NCBI RefSeq assembly: GCF_003590095.1
Contig: NC_039478.1
Location: 4,960,001-5,024,000 of the forward strand
Length of the DNA stretch: 64,000 nt
Reading direction: 5' to 3'
Origin: Trichoplusia ni
Taxonomy: Eukaryota > Arthropoda > Insecta > Lepidoptera > Noctuidae
Shown: positions 47,304 to 58,683 of the stretch, piece by piece
Layout of the letters: each line of letters opens with the position of its first letter
How positions within the stretch are numbered: the stretch's first letter is position 1
Made by a program: the position numbers and the translations under genes
Notes under the pieces: model-generated
What the model saw: only the letters and a program-made list of their open reading frames with translations
What the model was told of the DNA's origin: nothing
Database searches by the model: none

Positions 47304-47596
47304 ATCTTGATTTTGTGTCTTATGAGACTGGTAGTGTCAGGAACAAATTACAAAAAAGGATTTTTTGTTGGGCTATGTTTTTATAGTCTTAACCATGTTT
47401 ATAAGTAGTTTAAATGCACTTACAAATTTTACGCCATATCACTGTTAAAATACTATTGCTTTGTAAACCTGACTTTTTTGCTAGGTGATCATTTTACTCA
47501 TTTTCATTATTTAGTAATCATGTCTCCGAGTTGCTCCACTTCTTAAGTTGCGATAAAATATAGTATGTTACCGATTTGTTTTTTAAGCTAGTTTGT

Positions 47597-47645
47597 ACGA
47601 ACCCGTCAGCGTTACGTCCGACTCGCACTTGACTGGTTTTCCTCA
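47597..47645 (-). repeat. Element D, left-end fragment on the - strand
   Basis: CGTCCGACTCGCACTTGACT followed by GGTTTTCC is the inverse of the element D left end. It lies about 270 bases from the LINE 5' boundary. Confidence 0.55.
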
Positions 47646-48404
47646 ATATATGTACGTAGTTTTTCTTCAACAAGCTCTGAAATTTGTTACCTAAAAATTT
47701 ATATCCTAACCTTTAATTAAAGTAGAAGACCATTTACGTAAGCATGCCGTTGAGCTCAATAAATTTTTACCTCGTGATAATTTACAAAAATGACCTTCAA
47801 AAATCCAATTTAGGCACCGAGACCTCCCAGCCGACCTTAAGGTAATTCATGAAATAGATGAAAAAAAGTAGATTGTGTCAGCTGTTTATCATTCCCCGAA
47901 ATTGCAAATGTCATCTGGTGTAAATGAATTATGTCGAATCTCTTGGGCTAAGCCACGGAATATAGATCGAGTATACGATAACAAGTGAGATAACGTTTTT
48001 TCACTAAACTTGGCGTTGCGATAATGTAGGATAATTCAGGAAATAATTTCCGAAGAAAACTAAATGGAAAACGTTTTTTGACACCTTTTTTATCTTTGTT
48101 AAGTATTTGGTGTCTAAGTTTTAAAGAAATATGGATGCCATCTGCATTAAACATTTGATTTTAAATTTGGTTTTATGAGAGCAAAATTATAATGAATGAA
48201 AAAGTATCGTTCTGCTTGTTCTTCGTGTATAACTTACATTTTAAGTAATCGGGTAATATAGTAAAACTATACTGACCCAGCAAATGTTGTTTTTCCAAAT
48301 AAATTATTTCTAGTTGTATGTATTTTTTAAAGCCACTTTATAAAAAATAAAAACAAAAATTTTTTTTTAGTGTGAGCAACCCTTAATACTTAAGGATATG
48401 AAAA
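47646..48404. other. AT-rich stretch, nothing recognised
   Basis: No gene or bounded repeat. Confidence 0.35.
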
Positions 48405-48490
48405 ATAGATGTTAGTCGATTCACAGACTTACTGAATACGCATATAAAATTTGGTAAAAATTGCATAAGCCGTTTCGGAGGAGTACGAAT

Positions 48491-48625
48491 TGAAATGAAA
48501 TCATTTATTCTGTAAGTAGGATATAACATTACTTTTACATGTCTTCTTATTTTTTTGAGAACGCTGGAGTCGACATTTCCTATCTGACTACCCTGAAAAG
48601 AAATGTCGAAACAAACTCAAGGGTA
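48491..48625 (-). mobile_element. Retroelement 3' end, truncated, inverse of the 20 kb copy
   Basis: The segment TGAAATGAAATCATTTATTC to AAACAAACTCAAGGG is the inverse of 19908-20045. It keeps a short (GAAAT)n start, the tail of the element. It is inserted beside a dispersed-repeat fragment (AAAATTTGG...GCCGTTTCGGAGGAG at 48446-48485). Confidence 0.6.
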
Positions 48626-48983
48626 ACTAACATCGGGACACGGGAATTTCATATATTAGAAAACGTTTAAAAAAATGTAATACAGAGTTTTAGGTAGCCT
48701 TTTCAGAAAATAGCTTTAATATAGAACTTTCTCCGTTTAAGGTGATTTTCAAAACGCGACTCAGGGGCTTCGACAAATTAACAAAGTTCATGAATTCAGT
48801 TGTTTGTCTTTTAATTACTCCACGAAAGTTTTATCATTTTTGGCTGGCGGAGAATTCACAATGGAAAAACTTGGCGGAGAAAAGTCGATTCTACTCTTCC
48901 GATATTTACATTAACAATAAATTGAAGTAGGCAGTCCTATACCAATTAATGTGTAAAATAGTATTATTTAGATCTATTTCATG

Positions 48984-49124
48984 TATGGGCGTGGGCGACC
49001 TAGGAAGCGGTGGCGAGACGACCTTAACGCTTACCGCGCAGGCTGGTTCCATGCGGCCCAGAATAGAGAGTCGTGGAAGGATTTGGGGGAGGCCTTTGCC
49101 CAGCAGTGGGACACAATGGGCTAG
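48984..49124 (+). pseudogene. LINE C-terminal end with poly(A)
   Basis: The frame reads Y-G-R-G-R-P-R-K-R-W-R-D-D-L-N-A-Y, then W-F-H-A-A-Q-N-R-E-S-W-K-D-L-G-E-A-F-A-Q-Q-W-D-T-M-G-stop (stop 49122-49124), followed by an A run. R-G-R-P-x-x-R-W-x-D-D and G-E-A-F-A-Q-Q-W are hallmark tail motifs of insect LINE proteins. It is a 5'-truncated copy. The retained 46 codons have no stop, so it is younger than the fragment at 11863. Confidence 0.85.
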
Positions 49125-49139
49125 AGAAAAAAAAAATCA

Positions 49140-50145
49140 TTTATATTATGTATAAACTCTTTAAGTTAAAAAATACAAACGAATTGAGAACCTCTTTTTA
49201 GAAGTCGGTTGATAAACGAATGTAAAAAGGTGACTTGTACACTTACAACATAAATATGGTGACATAGTCTAACTTAGGTATGTTCTTAAAGCAACAAACG
49301 TTTTCATCAAATGATTATATCGTAAGTTCAATTGTCAAATAAATTGAATTCAAAAAACAGCAAGCAATTAAATTGAATGCTTTGTAATAAGTAGGTGTCT
49401 GATAGCTTTCAAGATAAATTGTCTCGAGAATTGCCAGTTATCCAGTTTGGAATCTCGTCGGCTCTTCAATTGAGCTATTTTTATGTCAAGAAGATGTATT
49501 TCTATCTCAACCCTGTTACTGCAGTAATGATGTTGTCAACACTTTTTATACGAGAAATTAGGTTTGCTAGCGACGACCTAGTTTAGACGGTTTTACTTGC
49601 ATTTTACTGAGAATTATGAGAGGTAATGACTGTACGTGGAATCAGAGGTGAGAAATTTATGATGTTGAATAAAAATAATGATCAAAATTTAGTTTTTTTT
49701 TTATTTTATATTTTTTTTCACAAATCAAGACGTATGGGATTAGATTTTGTTATGACTCAGTTAGTTAAAAGTATATTGATTCAGCCATTTGAGTTTCACC
49801 CCAACGCACACATGGGTACATAATATACGCACTTTTTAATACATACCTACTTGTATACTAATATTGCAATTGAATGCAGTAGTAAGACCTTAAAATTTTC
49901 TTCCAAAAAACCTGACCATTTGACTTGACTTCACATCAAACCTCACATTTCTTGGCTGAAGATATTCAAAAATTTCCTCTTCTATTTTTCATCCTTATAA
50001 GTAACTTATTTCAAGATCACGTGACTTGAGGAGTTACACCAACTCACTTAAATTTCCATCCACGTTTCACGTTGGAGGGAGTGACGTATCATAAATGTAT
50101 AATAAATAAACCCGCGCCTTTATAGAATGAAGCACCATAAATGTC
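49140..50145. other. AT-rich stretch, nothing recognised
   Basis: No gene or bounded repeat. Confidence 0.35.
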
Positions 50146-50151
50146 AACGCT

Positions 50152-50215
50152 TATAAAAATAAAGGCCCCTTTGGAATCATTCGTTATGTATTGCAGTTAA
50201 GTTTTACTGAGAAAG
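50152..50215 (+). promoter_or_regulatory. Weak candidate core promoter with a short first exon
   Basis: TATAAAAA at 50152-50159 lies 27 bases upstream of the A of TCATTC (50177-50182), a perfect match to the insect initiator TCAKTY. About 37 bases later AAAG|GTAGGTG (50215|50216) could be a splice donor. The only ATG in the implied exon gives four codons. The spacing is a little short, and no downstream exon is identified. Confidence 0.22.
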
Positions 50216-51815
50216 GTAGGTGAAAAATTCTGTTAGCGCTTAAAAAGCGTTTTAAGATTTCTTTTTTAGCGACGCATTATTATGAATCGAAAACTGTCGG
50301 ATTTATCTGATGACATCAAAGCCTGTGATAATTAAAATACTTCAGTAAAAAAGCGATTTCGCGCTTTTCAGTACTCAAAACAATTTTAATTTTGTTTTTA
50401 CGAATAAGAGACAAAAGAATGCATTGGAATCGCGAACAATTTTTGTGGCTTCAGTAACGGTAATATAGAGTGTATATTGTTTTTGTCCAATATTAAATTT
50501 ACCCTTTATAACTGTAAAACGTGCATAAAATCAAAACAAAAAATAAACAAGATTTAATTTCAAATAGTCTGTTTACAGGCACTTTTAAAACGTTACGTAA
50601 TAACTCGAGGTGCACGCTCCAAAATGTCATTATTATGGAAAAACTCCATAAGGTACATTGAAAAGAAACTATTACAATATAATTTTAAATTTTATAAAAC
50701 AGCGTTAAATAGCAAAACTAGTATCAAATAGCAATGTGGTAAAATATAAATAAAGAGAGAGAACGCATAGCGTGTTTTCTTGTATGTAACAGCCACCGTA
50801 ACCTTTTTTGTCTCCTAAAATCTACAAGGGCGTTAACCAAAATTTAATCTTGTCTATCCCATAATTACACGCACTAGTGCTTTGTTATCGTCGAATCAAT
50901 TCCAAATAATTACAGATTGTTGTTTCACGTCACGTGACCACAACTAATCTTATTTTGTTTCCTACAGGTGTATATGTATGTATGTATCTATGTATGTTGG
51001 TTTAATAATTACAGAATCATTACCGTCCGTTCTTTTTTGAGGTTGTTTCTATGGTTTAGAGGTAATATTGAACGAGTATCTCTGTGTTCATATGTTTGGG
51101 TTGTGTATCTAATGCCGGTCGATATCGTACAGTACGCTGTTACGCCTATTTATTATTCCCTAACCATAATAGTATTTTTTAATCTTTTTTAAATTTAAGT
51201 AATATTTCGACAATCGTTAATGATGATTATTTCATGAAACAGCCATTAATATAACCGGTAAAATTGAGAACCACTGACTATTTTAAGTCTATTAAAAAAT
51301 TGAAGTTTACTACAAGACCTGGTGTTTGTAAAAAATATTCTGTAACAAACATAAATCGAGATTTACATATGCACAAATGTGTAGTCATCACAGCGTTTTG
51401 AAAATATACATCTCATTATAAAGACTACATCGTTATCTGCTTTTGTTTCACAATCTAATCCGCACATTCTACAACACCCAAAAATGTTTACACAAAATAC
51501 AAAAGTGCTGAAAACTTAAAACATCACAACTCGATTTAGTTTCGACTACAAACAAAATATTACACATCGCTTAAAATTCAGAACACATACGGAAAAATAA
51601 CCAAAAATCCTCGCGGAATCCTCGTTTCCCCTTATTTAATAAAACAGTTACAACTCTGTCAACGCAACAAAACATGCTCATGAAATTCAAACCAAATTAT
51701 GCTTGCTTTTACACCCAGTTCTGCTTGCTATCATTTTTATTCGCATGAATCGAATAAATATTTGTCGTTTCGCAGCGCCTTATGGTAATAGAAATGGGAT
51801 ATTTATCAATCTACA
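50216..51815. other. AT-rich stretch with a TATG microsatellite
   Basis: Positions 50971-50997 are a short TATG-type repeat after a good acceptor-like sequence (TTTTGTTTCCTACAG ending 50967). The 75-codon frame that follows (50968-51192) is rich in Tyr, Val and Cys from the repeat. Nothing else is recognised. Confidence 0.35.
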
Positions 51816-52202
51816 TCTTTCTCGATCTCATCATTGGCCTAGCCTTTTTCCAACTATTTTGGGGTCGGCTACCAGACCAACCGGTTTCAGCTAAGTACCA
51901 GTGTTTTACAAGGAGCGACTGCCTATCTGACCTCCTCAACCCAGTTACTGGGCAACACGACACCCCTTGGTTAGACTGGCTGTCAGACTTTTCAAGCTTC
52001 TGACTACCTGTAACGACTGTCAAAGATGTAGGAATAACAGCCGGGACCCACAATTTAACGTGCCTTCCGAAACACGGAGGAACTCGCTATGACAAAGATG
52101 GTCACCCATCTACGGACCAACCGCGTCAAGCATAGCTTAACCTGTGATGAATCACTTATGCGGTTATAGCTTAGCCACGAGCTCCGCCTCCTCTTTCTCG
52201 AT
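51816..52202 (-). mobile_element. tRNA-like SINE, family E, with 11-base target duplication
   Basis: TCTTTCTCGAT occurs at 51816-51826 and 52192-52202 around a 365-base insert. The insert reads on the - strand from GGAGGCGGAGCTCGTGGC to CCAATGATGAG. It is the inverse of the + strand copy at 32353-32720, with about 95% identity by eye. The B-box region has lost one base (GATTCATCAC instead of GATTCGATCAC). The three overlapping short open frames inside are repeat read-through. Confidence 0.87.
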
Positions 52203-52724
52203 GTAGATTGAGAAATATCAGTTTAAAGCTCATTTTGAAGGATAATAAAGGGTATTTAATAAATTCATACTTTTCCTGCGTTGGAATCAAACCTGCACCA
52301 CGGACATAAAGATCCATGCTTTTAACTGCAATGCGACGGCGACAAGATACACTGGACTTAATTCAACAAAATATTCTAGTGTCAAGTCTGACATGAATAT
52401 TTCAGTTATAAACTTGTTTCCGAACACGACTGTTTTAAGAATAAGTGATGATTTTGTTTGCTAAGGTTATGATGGATTATGTTTACGTTCGAATATTAGA
52501 TTTATTTTTCCTTGCCGCCTCTTCCGGGGAAAAAATGTAATTCGATAGACAGTTTCATACGGAGAAAGTTCTTGGTAAAATATATAGGTATTTTATTATG
52601 ATAGTGTCTTTATAGCTCAACGACAAGGAGAAGAATTGAAAACATGTAACATTTTTAATTGAATATACTTTTGAGCCGACCGTTTCTTGACTTCGACGAG
52701 CACTTGAAAACTATTATTTTAAAC

Positions 52725-52963
52725 TAGCTGTTGCCCGCGACTTCATCATATAAGTAATGATTTATACCTGCCCTGATTTTTCACATTTTCCATTGTATCT
52801 TCGCTCCTATTAGTCGCAGCGTGTTGGTTTATAGCCTAAAGCCTTCCCCGAAGAATGTTCTATTCAACACAAAAAGAATTTTTCAATTTGGACCAGTAGT
52901 TCCTGAGATTAGCGCGTTCAAACAAACAAACTCTTCAGCTTTATATATTAGTATAGATAGATG
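52725..52963 (+). repeat. Interspersed element F, copy 3
   Basis: Starts ACTAGCTGTTGCCCGCGACT and ends CTTTATATATTAGTATAGA, with the same interior as 37404-37656 apart from a small gap after the start. Confidence 0.75.
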
Positions 52964-53756
52964 TGTGACTAGTTGTAAACTGCAAAAAATACTCTTTAAT
53001 TATTTCCTATTTAATAGCTTCATTGTATGTATTGTATTGCTTCATTATTAAACAACTTTACTTAGCAGTAACTTCTATACTCAAATAAAGCAACCTATTT
53101 ATTGGTCACCCCAAATTAACTTCTGAATTGGAATAGTCCTGTTCGCAGCGTTAATTACTTTAAACGTTTAATTGGATTATCAAAGCGAAATTGAATGTGA
53201 ATTAAATTAAAGTGCTCAAGTTAAGCTTACATAAATGTAAATTCATATAATTTGTTCTGTGTCTGCATGCTGTAGTTTAAATAACGTGGACTTAGTTATT
53301 TCGGGATAGTGTTGGATAATCTTTATTGAAAATTCTAACTTAAATTCAAAGCATTATAAACTCTTTTTCATTCATATGAAATAAACTATCCCTTCAGTCG
53401 AAATACATTGAAAAGAGAATAATAATAATTGAAAGCCGCTTTGCAATGGTAAAAATAAAAAAACAATTTCGCGGACTATTATGACGCAATATTTTAAATA
53501 TTCGTTTTGATATACCTTTTGTTTAAATAACTTCAACAGCTAGAATTCGAAATAGCTTTAACTCCACGACTTAATTCGTAGCAATTTCATACAAAAACAA
53601 TTTACAAGGACCTTGCCCAAGGAGATCTATAAATAATGCAGTAATCGTGCCCCTAGCGAGACTTTACTGAAATGGGTAAGTTTAATTAAAATTGTACGTA
53701 ACGTATATGTAGTTACGTTATTAAAAGGCTCTTGCGCGCCTGCGCTTGAACAAACC

Positions 53757-53870
53757 TGATCATCAACCTAGTCTTTTCCTAACAATGTTGGTGTTGGCTT
53801 CCAGTCTTAACAAAAAAACGACTGTCGATCTGACCTCCTCTACCCAGTTACCTGAGTCCACGATACCTCT
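53757..53870 (-). repeat. Family E SINE fragment
   Basis: CATCAACCTAGTCTTTTCCT, GGTGTTGGCTTCCAGTC and GATCTGACCTCCTCTACCCA follow the order of the family E copy at 51827, with an internal deletion. Confidence 0.55.
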
Positions 53871-53905
53871 TTCTAGAATAAAACTCGAGGTATATTTTTT
53901 CATGT

Positions 53906-54225
53906 GTGATCGATGTATTCTCAGGCATGTTTGCGGAGGCCAGAGTTGATGGTTTCCATGCAATCATACGAAAACGTTGCGCTTCCCTCCTCCGCAGAAT
54001 GCGTGGCAGTTCACACAGCATCTTGAGCGTATTGTGTGATAAATGGGACAGTCTAATATTGGGCCATTGGATTAGACTGCACGCGATGTAGACTGTAATG
54101 TAGAATTAGGTTTATTTATTTATATTATATTAAATCACTAACACTAGGTTAAGACCATTGTTACTAACATTTTATGGACTTTTGGTCCAGAAGTCCTGAA
54201 AATAAATGCTTAATAATAATATTTT
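53906..54225 (+). pseudogene. LINE C-terminal fragment and 3' UTR
   Basis: The frame to the stop at 54089-54091 reads M-F-A-E-A-R-V-D-G-F-H-A-I-I-R-K-R, then A-S-L-L-R-R-M-R-G-S, and L-G-H-W-I-R-L-H. This resembles the C-terminal end of LINE proteins (F-H-A-x-x-R-K-R and R-x-R-G-S are recurrent there), recalled from memory. About 130 bases of AT-rich UTR follow, ending near GAAAATAAATGC and an AATAATAAT run. It is a distinct LINE family from the ones at 11863 and 48984. Confidence 0.6.
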
Positions 54226-54866
54226 GGACTGTATCCGATCAGTGTCGCGATTCCAACTGGCTCTTGTATTCCAAATTATTTTTTTAAGTTTAGTGTTTTA
54301 TTTAATAGTCGTATGTAATTTCAAATCTTTTGTGTTTTGTAAACCACTATTGTATTGAGTCTGCCTAAAATGATAGTTTGTGTTTATAATAAATAAATAT
54401 TTCGTCCTTCTATGGTTCTGTAACTATACTTGTGTGTTTAAAATGATAAGTTTGTTGTTTATTTTATGTTAATTTGACTCACGTTACGAAATTATAAATT
54501 AGTCAATCGTAAATGATAAGGATGCCATCTTTGCTCCTACGAAAACCTTTCAACAAATATTATTTATTGCAAAACAATTTCCCATGTAACTTTGTAGGTG
54601 AGTCAGCAAACGAAATGACTTACGTTCAAAGTTTATCCTTTCACCGGCATTGTGTTTCATCTTTACTGTTTGAACGTTTTGTATGGCTTTCGTATGAATA
54701 TAGAATTCATTCATCATTCACGTTTTCATACAATCATATAACTGATGCTAGAGTGTTGACTTTCAAAGAAAAGTTTCTTGTACTTTTGGCCAAATAAATA
54801 ATGATTAAAATGGCAGTTACGTGTGTTATAAAATAGGTATTTGTTTGTAATAATTCGTTGTTTAAT
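54226..54866. other. AT-rich stretch, nothing certain
   Basis: The 94-codon frame at 54513-54797 lacks domains or splice support. A donor-like GTAG|GTGAGTC lies near 54597 but has no partner. Confidence 0.3.
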
Positions 54867-54867
54867 C

Positions 54868-55098
54868 TATACTTAATATTATAAAGCTGAAGTTTTTTTT
54901 GTTTGAACGCGCTAATCTCAGGAACTACTGGTTCGAATTAAAAAAAATCTTTTTCGTTGAATAGACCATTTATCAAAGAAGGCTATAGGCTATATAACAT
55001 CATACTGTGACTAATAGGAGCGAAGATACAATGGAAAATGTGGAAAAAACGGGAAAAATTCTAACCACGTGGACAAAGTCGCGGACAACAGCTAGTTA
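54868..55098 (-). repeat. Interspersed element F, copy 4 (inverted)
   Basis: The inverse of 37404-37656: it begins CTATACTTAATATTATAAAG and ends GTCGCGGACAACAGCTAGTT. Confidence 0.72.
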
Positions 55099-55525
55099 AT
55101 AATAATTATAATGGCAATTACGTTGAATCCTATAAATAATTTGTTCGGTGTTTAACTATATAATACAACTTCTTGCTACGACAGCACAAAAATACATTAA
55201 CCCTTTCCTCAAATTAAAACTAGTTTCGGGACCTAATGCGAAACTTTTGCCATCCATCAATAAAGGGAACGTCGTCTATCATACGGTAACTACGTTACAG
55301 GGAAGTTCATGTTTCATTGATATAAATAGTTGTTTAGTTTACAGTTAGTATAATATACATAATTATAGTTATGTGTAGTGTAATTTGAAACTTTATTTAT
55401 GTTGAAAACGTTGGCCGGTATATGTGTGCCATATATCCAGGAGATTGCGTTAGGAGCTCGATTTGTTCGCCCTTGACCCCAGTTAAGAATAGACAGTATA
55501 AATGGGAGTGACATTATGAGGAAAA

Positions 55526-55562
55526 GAAGGCCTTTGCCCTGCAGTGGGACGTTGAATATCCA
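55526..55562 (+). repeat. LINE/SINE tail fragment
   Basis: AAGGCCTTTGCCCTGCAGTG followed by GGACG reads K-A-F-A-L-Q-W-D in frame, a diverged form of the A-F-A-Q-Q-W-D tail at 48984. Only the extreme 3' end is kept. Confidence 0.45.
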
Positions 55563-56129
55563 GTTGGTAGGCGTGGATTCAGTTGGTAGCTGATATAATA
55601 CAAAACAAATTGTCATTCGGTTTTTTAAGATTTTTTTGTTAAGTATAGGTATCCAGCTACTTACCCACATATGTGTAGGTAACTATTGGCTAATTGAGGT
55701 CCGTGCTAGCAATTAGAATGACGCTTACACCAACAAACTAAATTGAACCAGATTAAATTATGAAAATGAAAATTTTCCATGCAAATTATAGTGAGGTAAT
55801 TAACATGCAAATTACTAGGCAGTTATAAAAATATTCCGCGCTTTGACACACAATCGATGTTATTTAGATTTTAGTTTATTTATAGCATCGAATAAAATGA
55901 AAATTAGAGTGGCGCCGGTACGTCACTTGTAAGGTACAAAAATATAGTTTCGTCGTATTAAAAAAACAGTTTATATTTTTTAAACTGCTGGATGAAAGAT
56001 TCTCATAAAAATATTATTAAGGTACATGTTTCTGCAATAGCTATTTCAGGAATCTCTGGTCACAGAAAAGAGCAAAACACCAAGTAATGATAGTTGCCTT
56101 AGCTGCAGTTAAGTACATACAGACAGACA

Positions 56130-56263
56130 CATGTCAGGCCCAACATCTTTGTTCTGAGCCAAATGGAACCACCCAAGAGCACGGCGCCGCTGTCATCCAC
56201 TGTCTCCCACTGTATGGTGACTTTTGCCCAGCGGTCACTGCCCATGCGGCAGACGTGACCCAT
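56130..56263 (-). pseudogene. LINE C-terminal fragment, diverged
   Basis: The - strand reads M-G-H-V-C-R-M-G-S-D-R-W-A-K-V-T-I-Q-W-E-T-V-D-D, matching the G-H-V-x-R-M and R-W-x-K positions of LINE tails (compare G-H-L-A-R-R and R-W-T-K at 11863). After that it loses the expected R-G-R-P motif, so it is decayed or recombined. A stop lies just before the Met. Confidence 0.6.
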
Positions 56264-56751
56264 TCAATCCCATTATAACCTGGCAGCCTCTTTGCCGACG
56301 TCTATAACCCCAGTTTTGGAACGCAGTGTGTTGTTTGGATTTTAGTCCTGCACTTGCTACAAAGCTACAAATACGTATGATCATGTTTATCGTTATCAAA
56401 AAACAATTAACTAATATCAGAACGCTTTATTATTATTAACAATACCTCAGAGTGCTTAACGCTTACTCTCACATTAAATCCTCCTTTGAATGTAACAAAA
56501 GGATTGAAGACATCTAATTTAACATTCCCTAACAGATTTGTTTAATATAAACGACAATATCTGCTTTGTGGAACTCGAAGTGTTGACTGCGTTGGATTAA
56601 GATATATTTTACCATCAAATGTTGTTTATACAACACGAGAAGATGCCGAGGAGTGTGTCATAATAATTGTGAATGTGTGTGTGGTGGAACATGATATGGT
56701 GGAAAGGTGTAGAAAGATACCAAAGGAGTAGAGATTTTAGGCCAATCTTAA

Positions 56752-56925
56752 TATAATATATGTTTGTCCTCAATGGACTCCTAAACCACTTAACCGATTA
56801 TAATAAAATTCGCACACCATGTGCAGTTCGATCCAACTTGAGAGATAGGATAGTTTAAATCTCAAGTTATAGTCGCAATTTCTTCTAACCACGCGGACAA
56901 AGTCGCGGGGAACAGCTAGTAAAGA
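56752..56925 (-). repeat. Dispersed repeat related to element F, other subfamily
   Basis: On the - strand it starts CTAGCTGTTCCCCGCGACTT, then TGTCCGCGTGGTTAGAAGAA, and ends near GTTTAGGAGTCCATTGAGGA. The start is shared with element F but the body differs. Confidence 0.55.
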
Positions 56926-58680
56926 CATATGTTTCTCCCTACAAATTTGGCAGCTGGACCGCAATTTTTGTAGATTGGTCTTTGTTTTAATATTAGTAGG
57001 TACGGCAAAAACCACTTACACTATTAGAAGTTAATCAATCATGAACTTCAATCACACGATGCCAAGCATTCAGAAAAGGTCACCTTTCTCTCATCCGCTA
57101 ACATCATAATTCGGTCCGGAGTCCAGGAAAGTATTGGGTATTAATTTATGATGAAGATTTATGTATCCATACGGCAGCGTATTAATGGGAAACGTAGTTG
57201 ACAAGTGGTAGAAGGTATCACTTGGACACAAAAAGTTTAAAGTAACTGCATGGTGGATATACTTTTAGGTCAGTTCCACTCCTTTTGCAAAGACGTCAAG
57301 TGAGAGACTAAATTAAGCAGTCTTTGTCTGCTTCACTTTCCCCTTAAGGCAAAGATCAAAAGACTTCAAAGGTGATACTTGAAATTAATTGATCGAGCTT
57401 GCTTTAGGCTATCAAAAAGGCTATCGAAAAGACGATAACGTACTGACAGTCGTCTAGACCTTGTTGTAGGTTGGTATTAACAAATTAAAATCATATTAAA
57501 TCTAAATGTATTTATTTCTTGCTGTCCTAAAACAAGTTCAGAAACGTTATATTAAATCATTAATGACACTAAGTGCGTAGTCCCAAAATAACATTCGGAT
57601 TGGAGAAGAACCGGCTTGAAATGGCAGCTCTAAAAAAAAGGGAATTATGCACAACTTACCCAGATATGCATCAAAACCACAGAATAGCTATTGGTTCTAT
57701 GGTGGATGAATATAAAGATAATGCTAAGTACCGACGAAATTATACGCCGTTGTCACAAAAACTAAAAATATATGTATACATAACAAAACAAAAACCCGTA
57801 GATTCATGTAAAATATAATATTAAAATATGAGTAATATGTCACCACGTGCAAAGTGATAGTTAATTTCAAATGTGAAGCGAAATAAGCATTGAATTTTGA
57901 AACATATCGAAACTTAATATGCATTTCAGGTATAATTGTTCAAATTACATATTTGATACATATCAGAAAATATATTTCAGTATTCAGCACGTTTCAATCT
58001 GAATAAGTCATGATACATATTCGGAAATAGGTCGTTGCTAATTAGCGAATATTTGTTACAGAAGCAAACAATGAATTGAATTGACATGATCGACCGCTGT
58101 TGGTGTGTGTGAAGCTCTTGTGTTTGCGAATTATAGGTATGGCCTGAATAACTGAATTAATTGTCAATCGAGGCAATCTAGTTTTGTACATTGTAATAGT
58201 ACTGTGAGTAATTTTTGTTATTTCATTGAGGTAAAATTTATTCATCATTTTGATGATAACGTCGCCTAAAATTAACCAATTTTAAACGAAAAGGATCATA
58301 AAAATGGAATATTTCCATTCATTAAGAAGGAGATCATATCTAGCACCAGAAGATATAATAAGGGGACCATGAAAAATCTTAATACGTACCTAAACACAAG
58401 TATTTATGTCTACAATTCCCAAACATCACAAAACCTAACTCAACTAAACTATAACCGTCCACCCTCCGACACTAAAATGCGATAAAAACACTCTATACAA
58501 AAAACATGCAAGTAAAACAACACATTATCAATTAAAAATATTTATTTGAATCGATATTCCTGCACAGATTATGCGTGCTTTGACAAAAGTTGAACGCGTA
58601 TAAAATCGAGAACTCGTTATGCCATAAAAGGAAAATAATTGCAGCAACTGCTATTGTAAGCATTCCCATTGTCAGGATAA
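56926..58680. other. AT-rich stretch, nothing recognised
   Basis: The 81-codon frame at 57573-57818 (+) has a fairly protein-like composition (charged, few homopolymers) but no domain, start context or splice partner. No repeat boundary is seen. Confidence 0.3.
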
Positions 58681-58683
58681 ATC

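Larger units (their letters stand above)
43414..47330 (-). mobile_element. 5'-truncated LINE (non-LTR retrotransposon), split by a pogo-like insertion
   Basis: On the - strand the element runs from about 47330 to a (GATTT)n tail at 43440-43414. It carries the C-terminal end of an endonuclease, then a reverse transcriptase, then a 3' UTR. The UTR is interrupted by the DNA transposon at 43460-44759. Continuation of LINE 3' sequence beyond the transposon (CCTGTGAATCACAAATAAAC on the - strand, then GATTT repeats) fits such LINE ends as I remember them. The motifs G-V-P-Q-G-S-V-L-G-P and F-A-D-D suggest the CR1/L2/Daphne side of the LINE tree more than Jockey, but no tree could be built. ORF1 and most of the endonuclease are missing. 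The coding frame is shifted near 46297. Confidence 0.82.

Noticed and set aside
50968..51192. Terminal exon after a strong acceptor, 74 open codons
   Set aside because: The first part translates a TATG microsatellite and the rest is Tyr/Val/Phe-rich. There is no partner donor, so chance is more likely.
53629..53690. Promoter with TATAAATA and an ATG-G|GTAAGTTT first exon
   Set aside because: No initiator at the expected distance and no downstream coding exon. LINE and SINE remnants follow directly.
55314..55670. 118-codon open frame on the - strand
   Set aside because: It crosses a LINE/SINE tail fragment and low-complexity Tyr/Asn-rich sequence. No domain or start context.
57573..57818. 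81-codon open frame of fairly protein-like composition
   Set aside because: No recognisable domain, no splice signals at its ends, and no repeat or gene context. It cannot be supported beyond chance.
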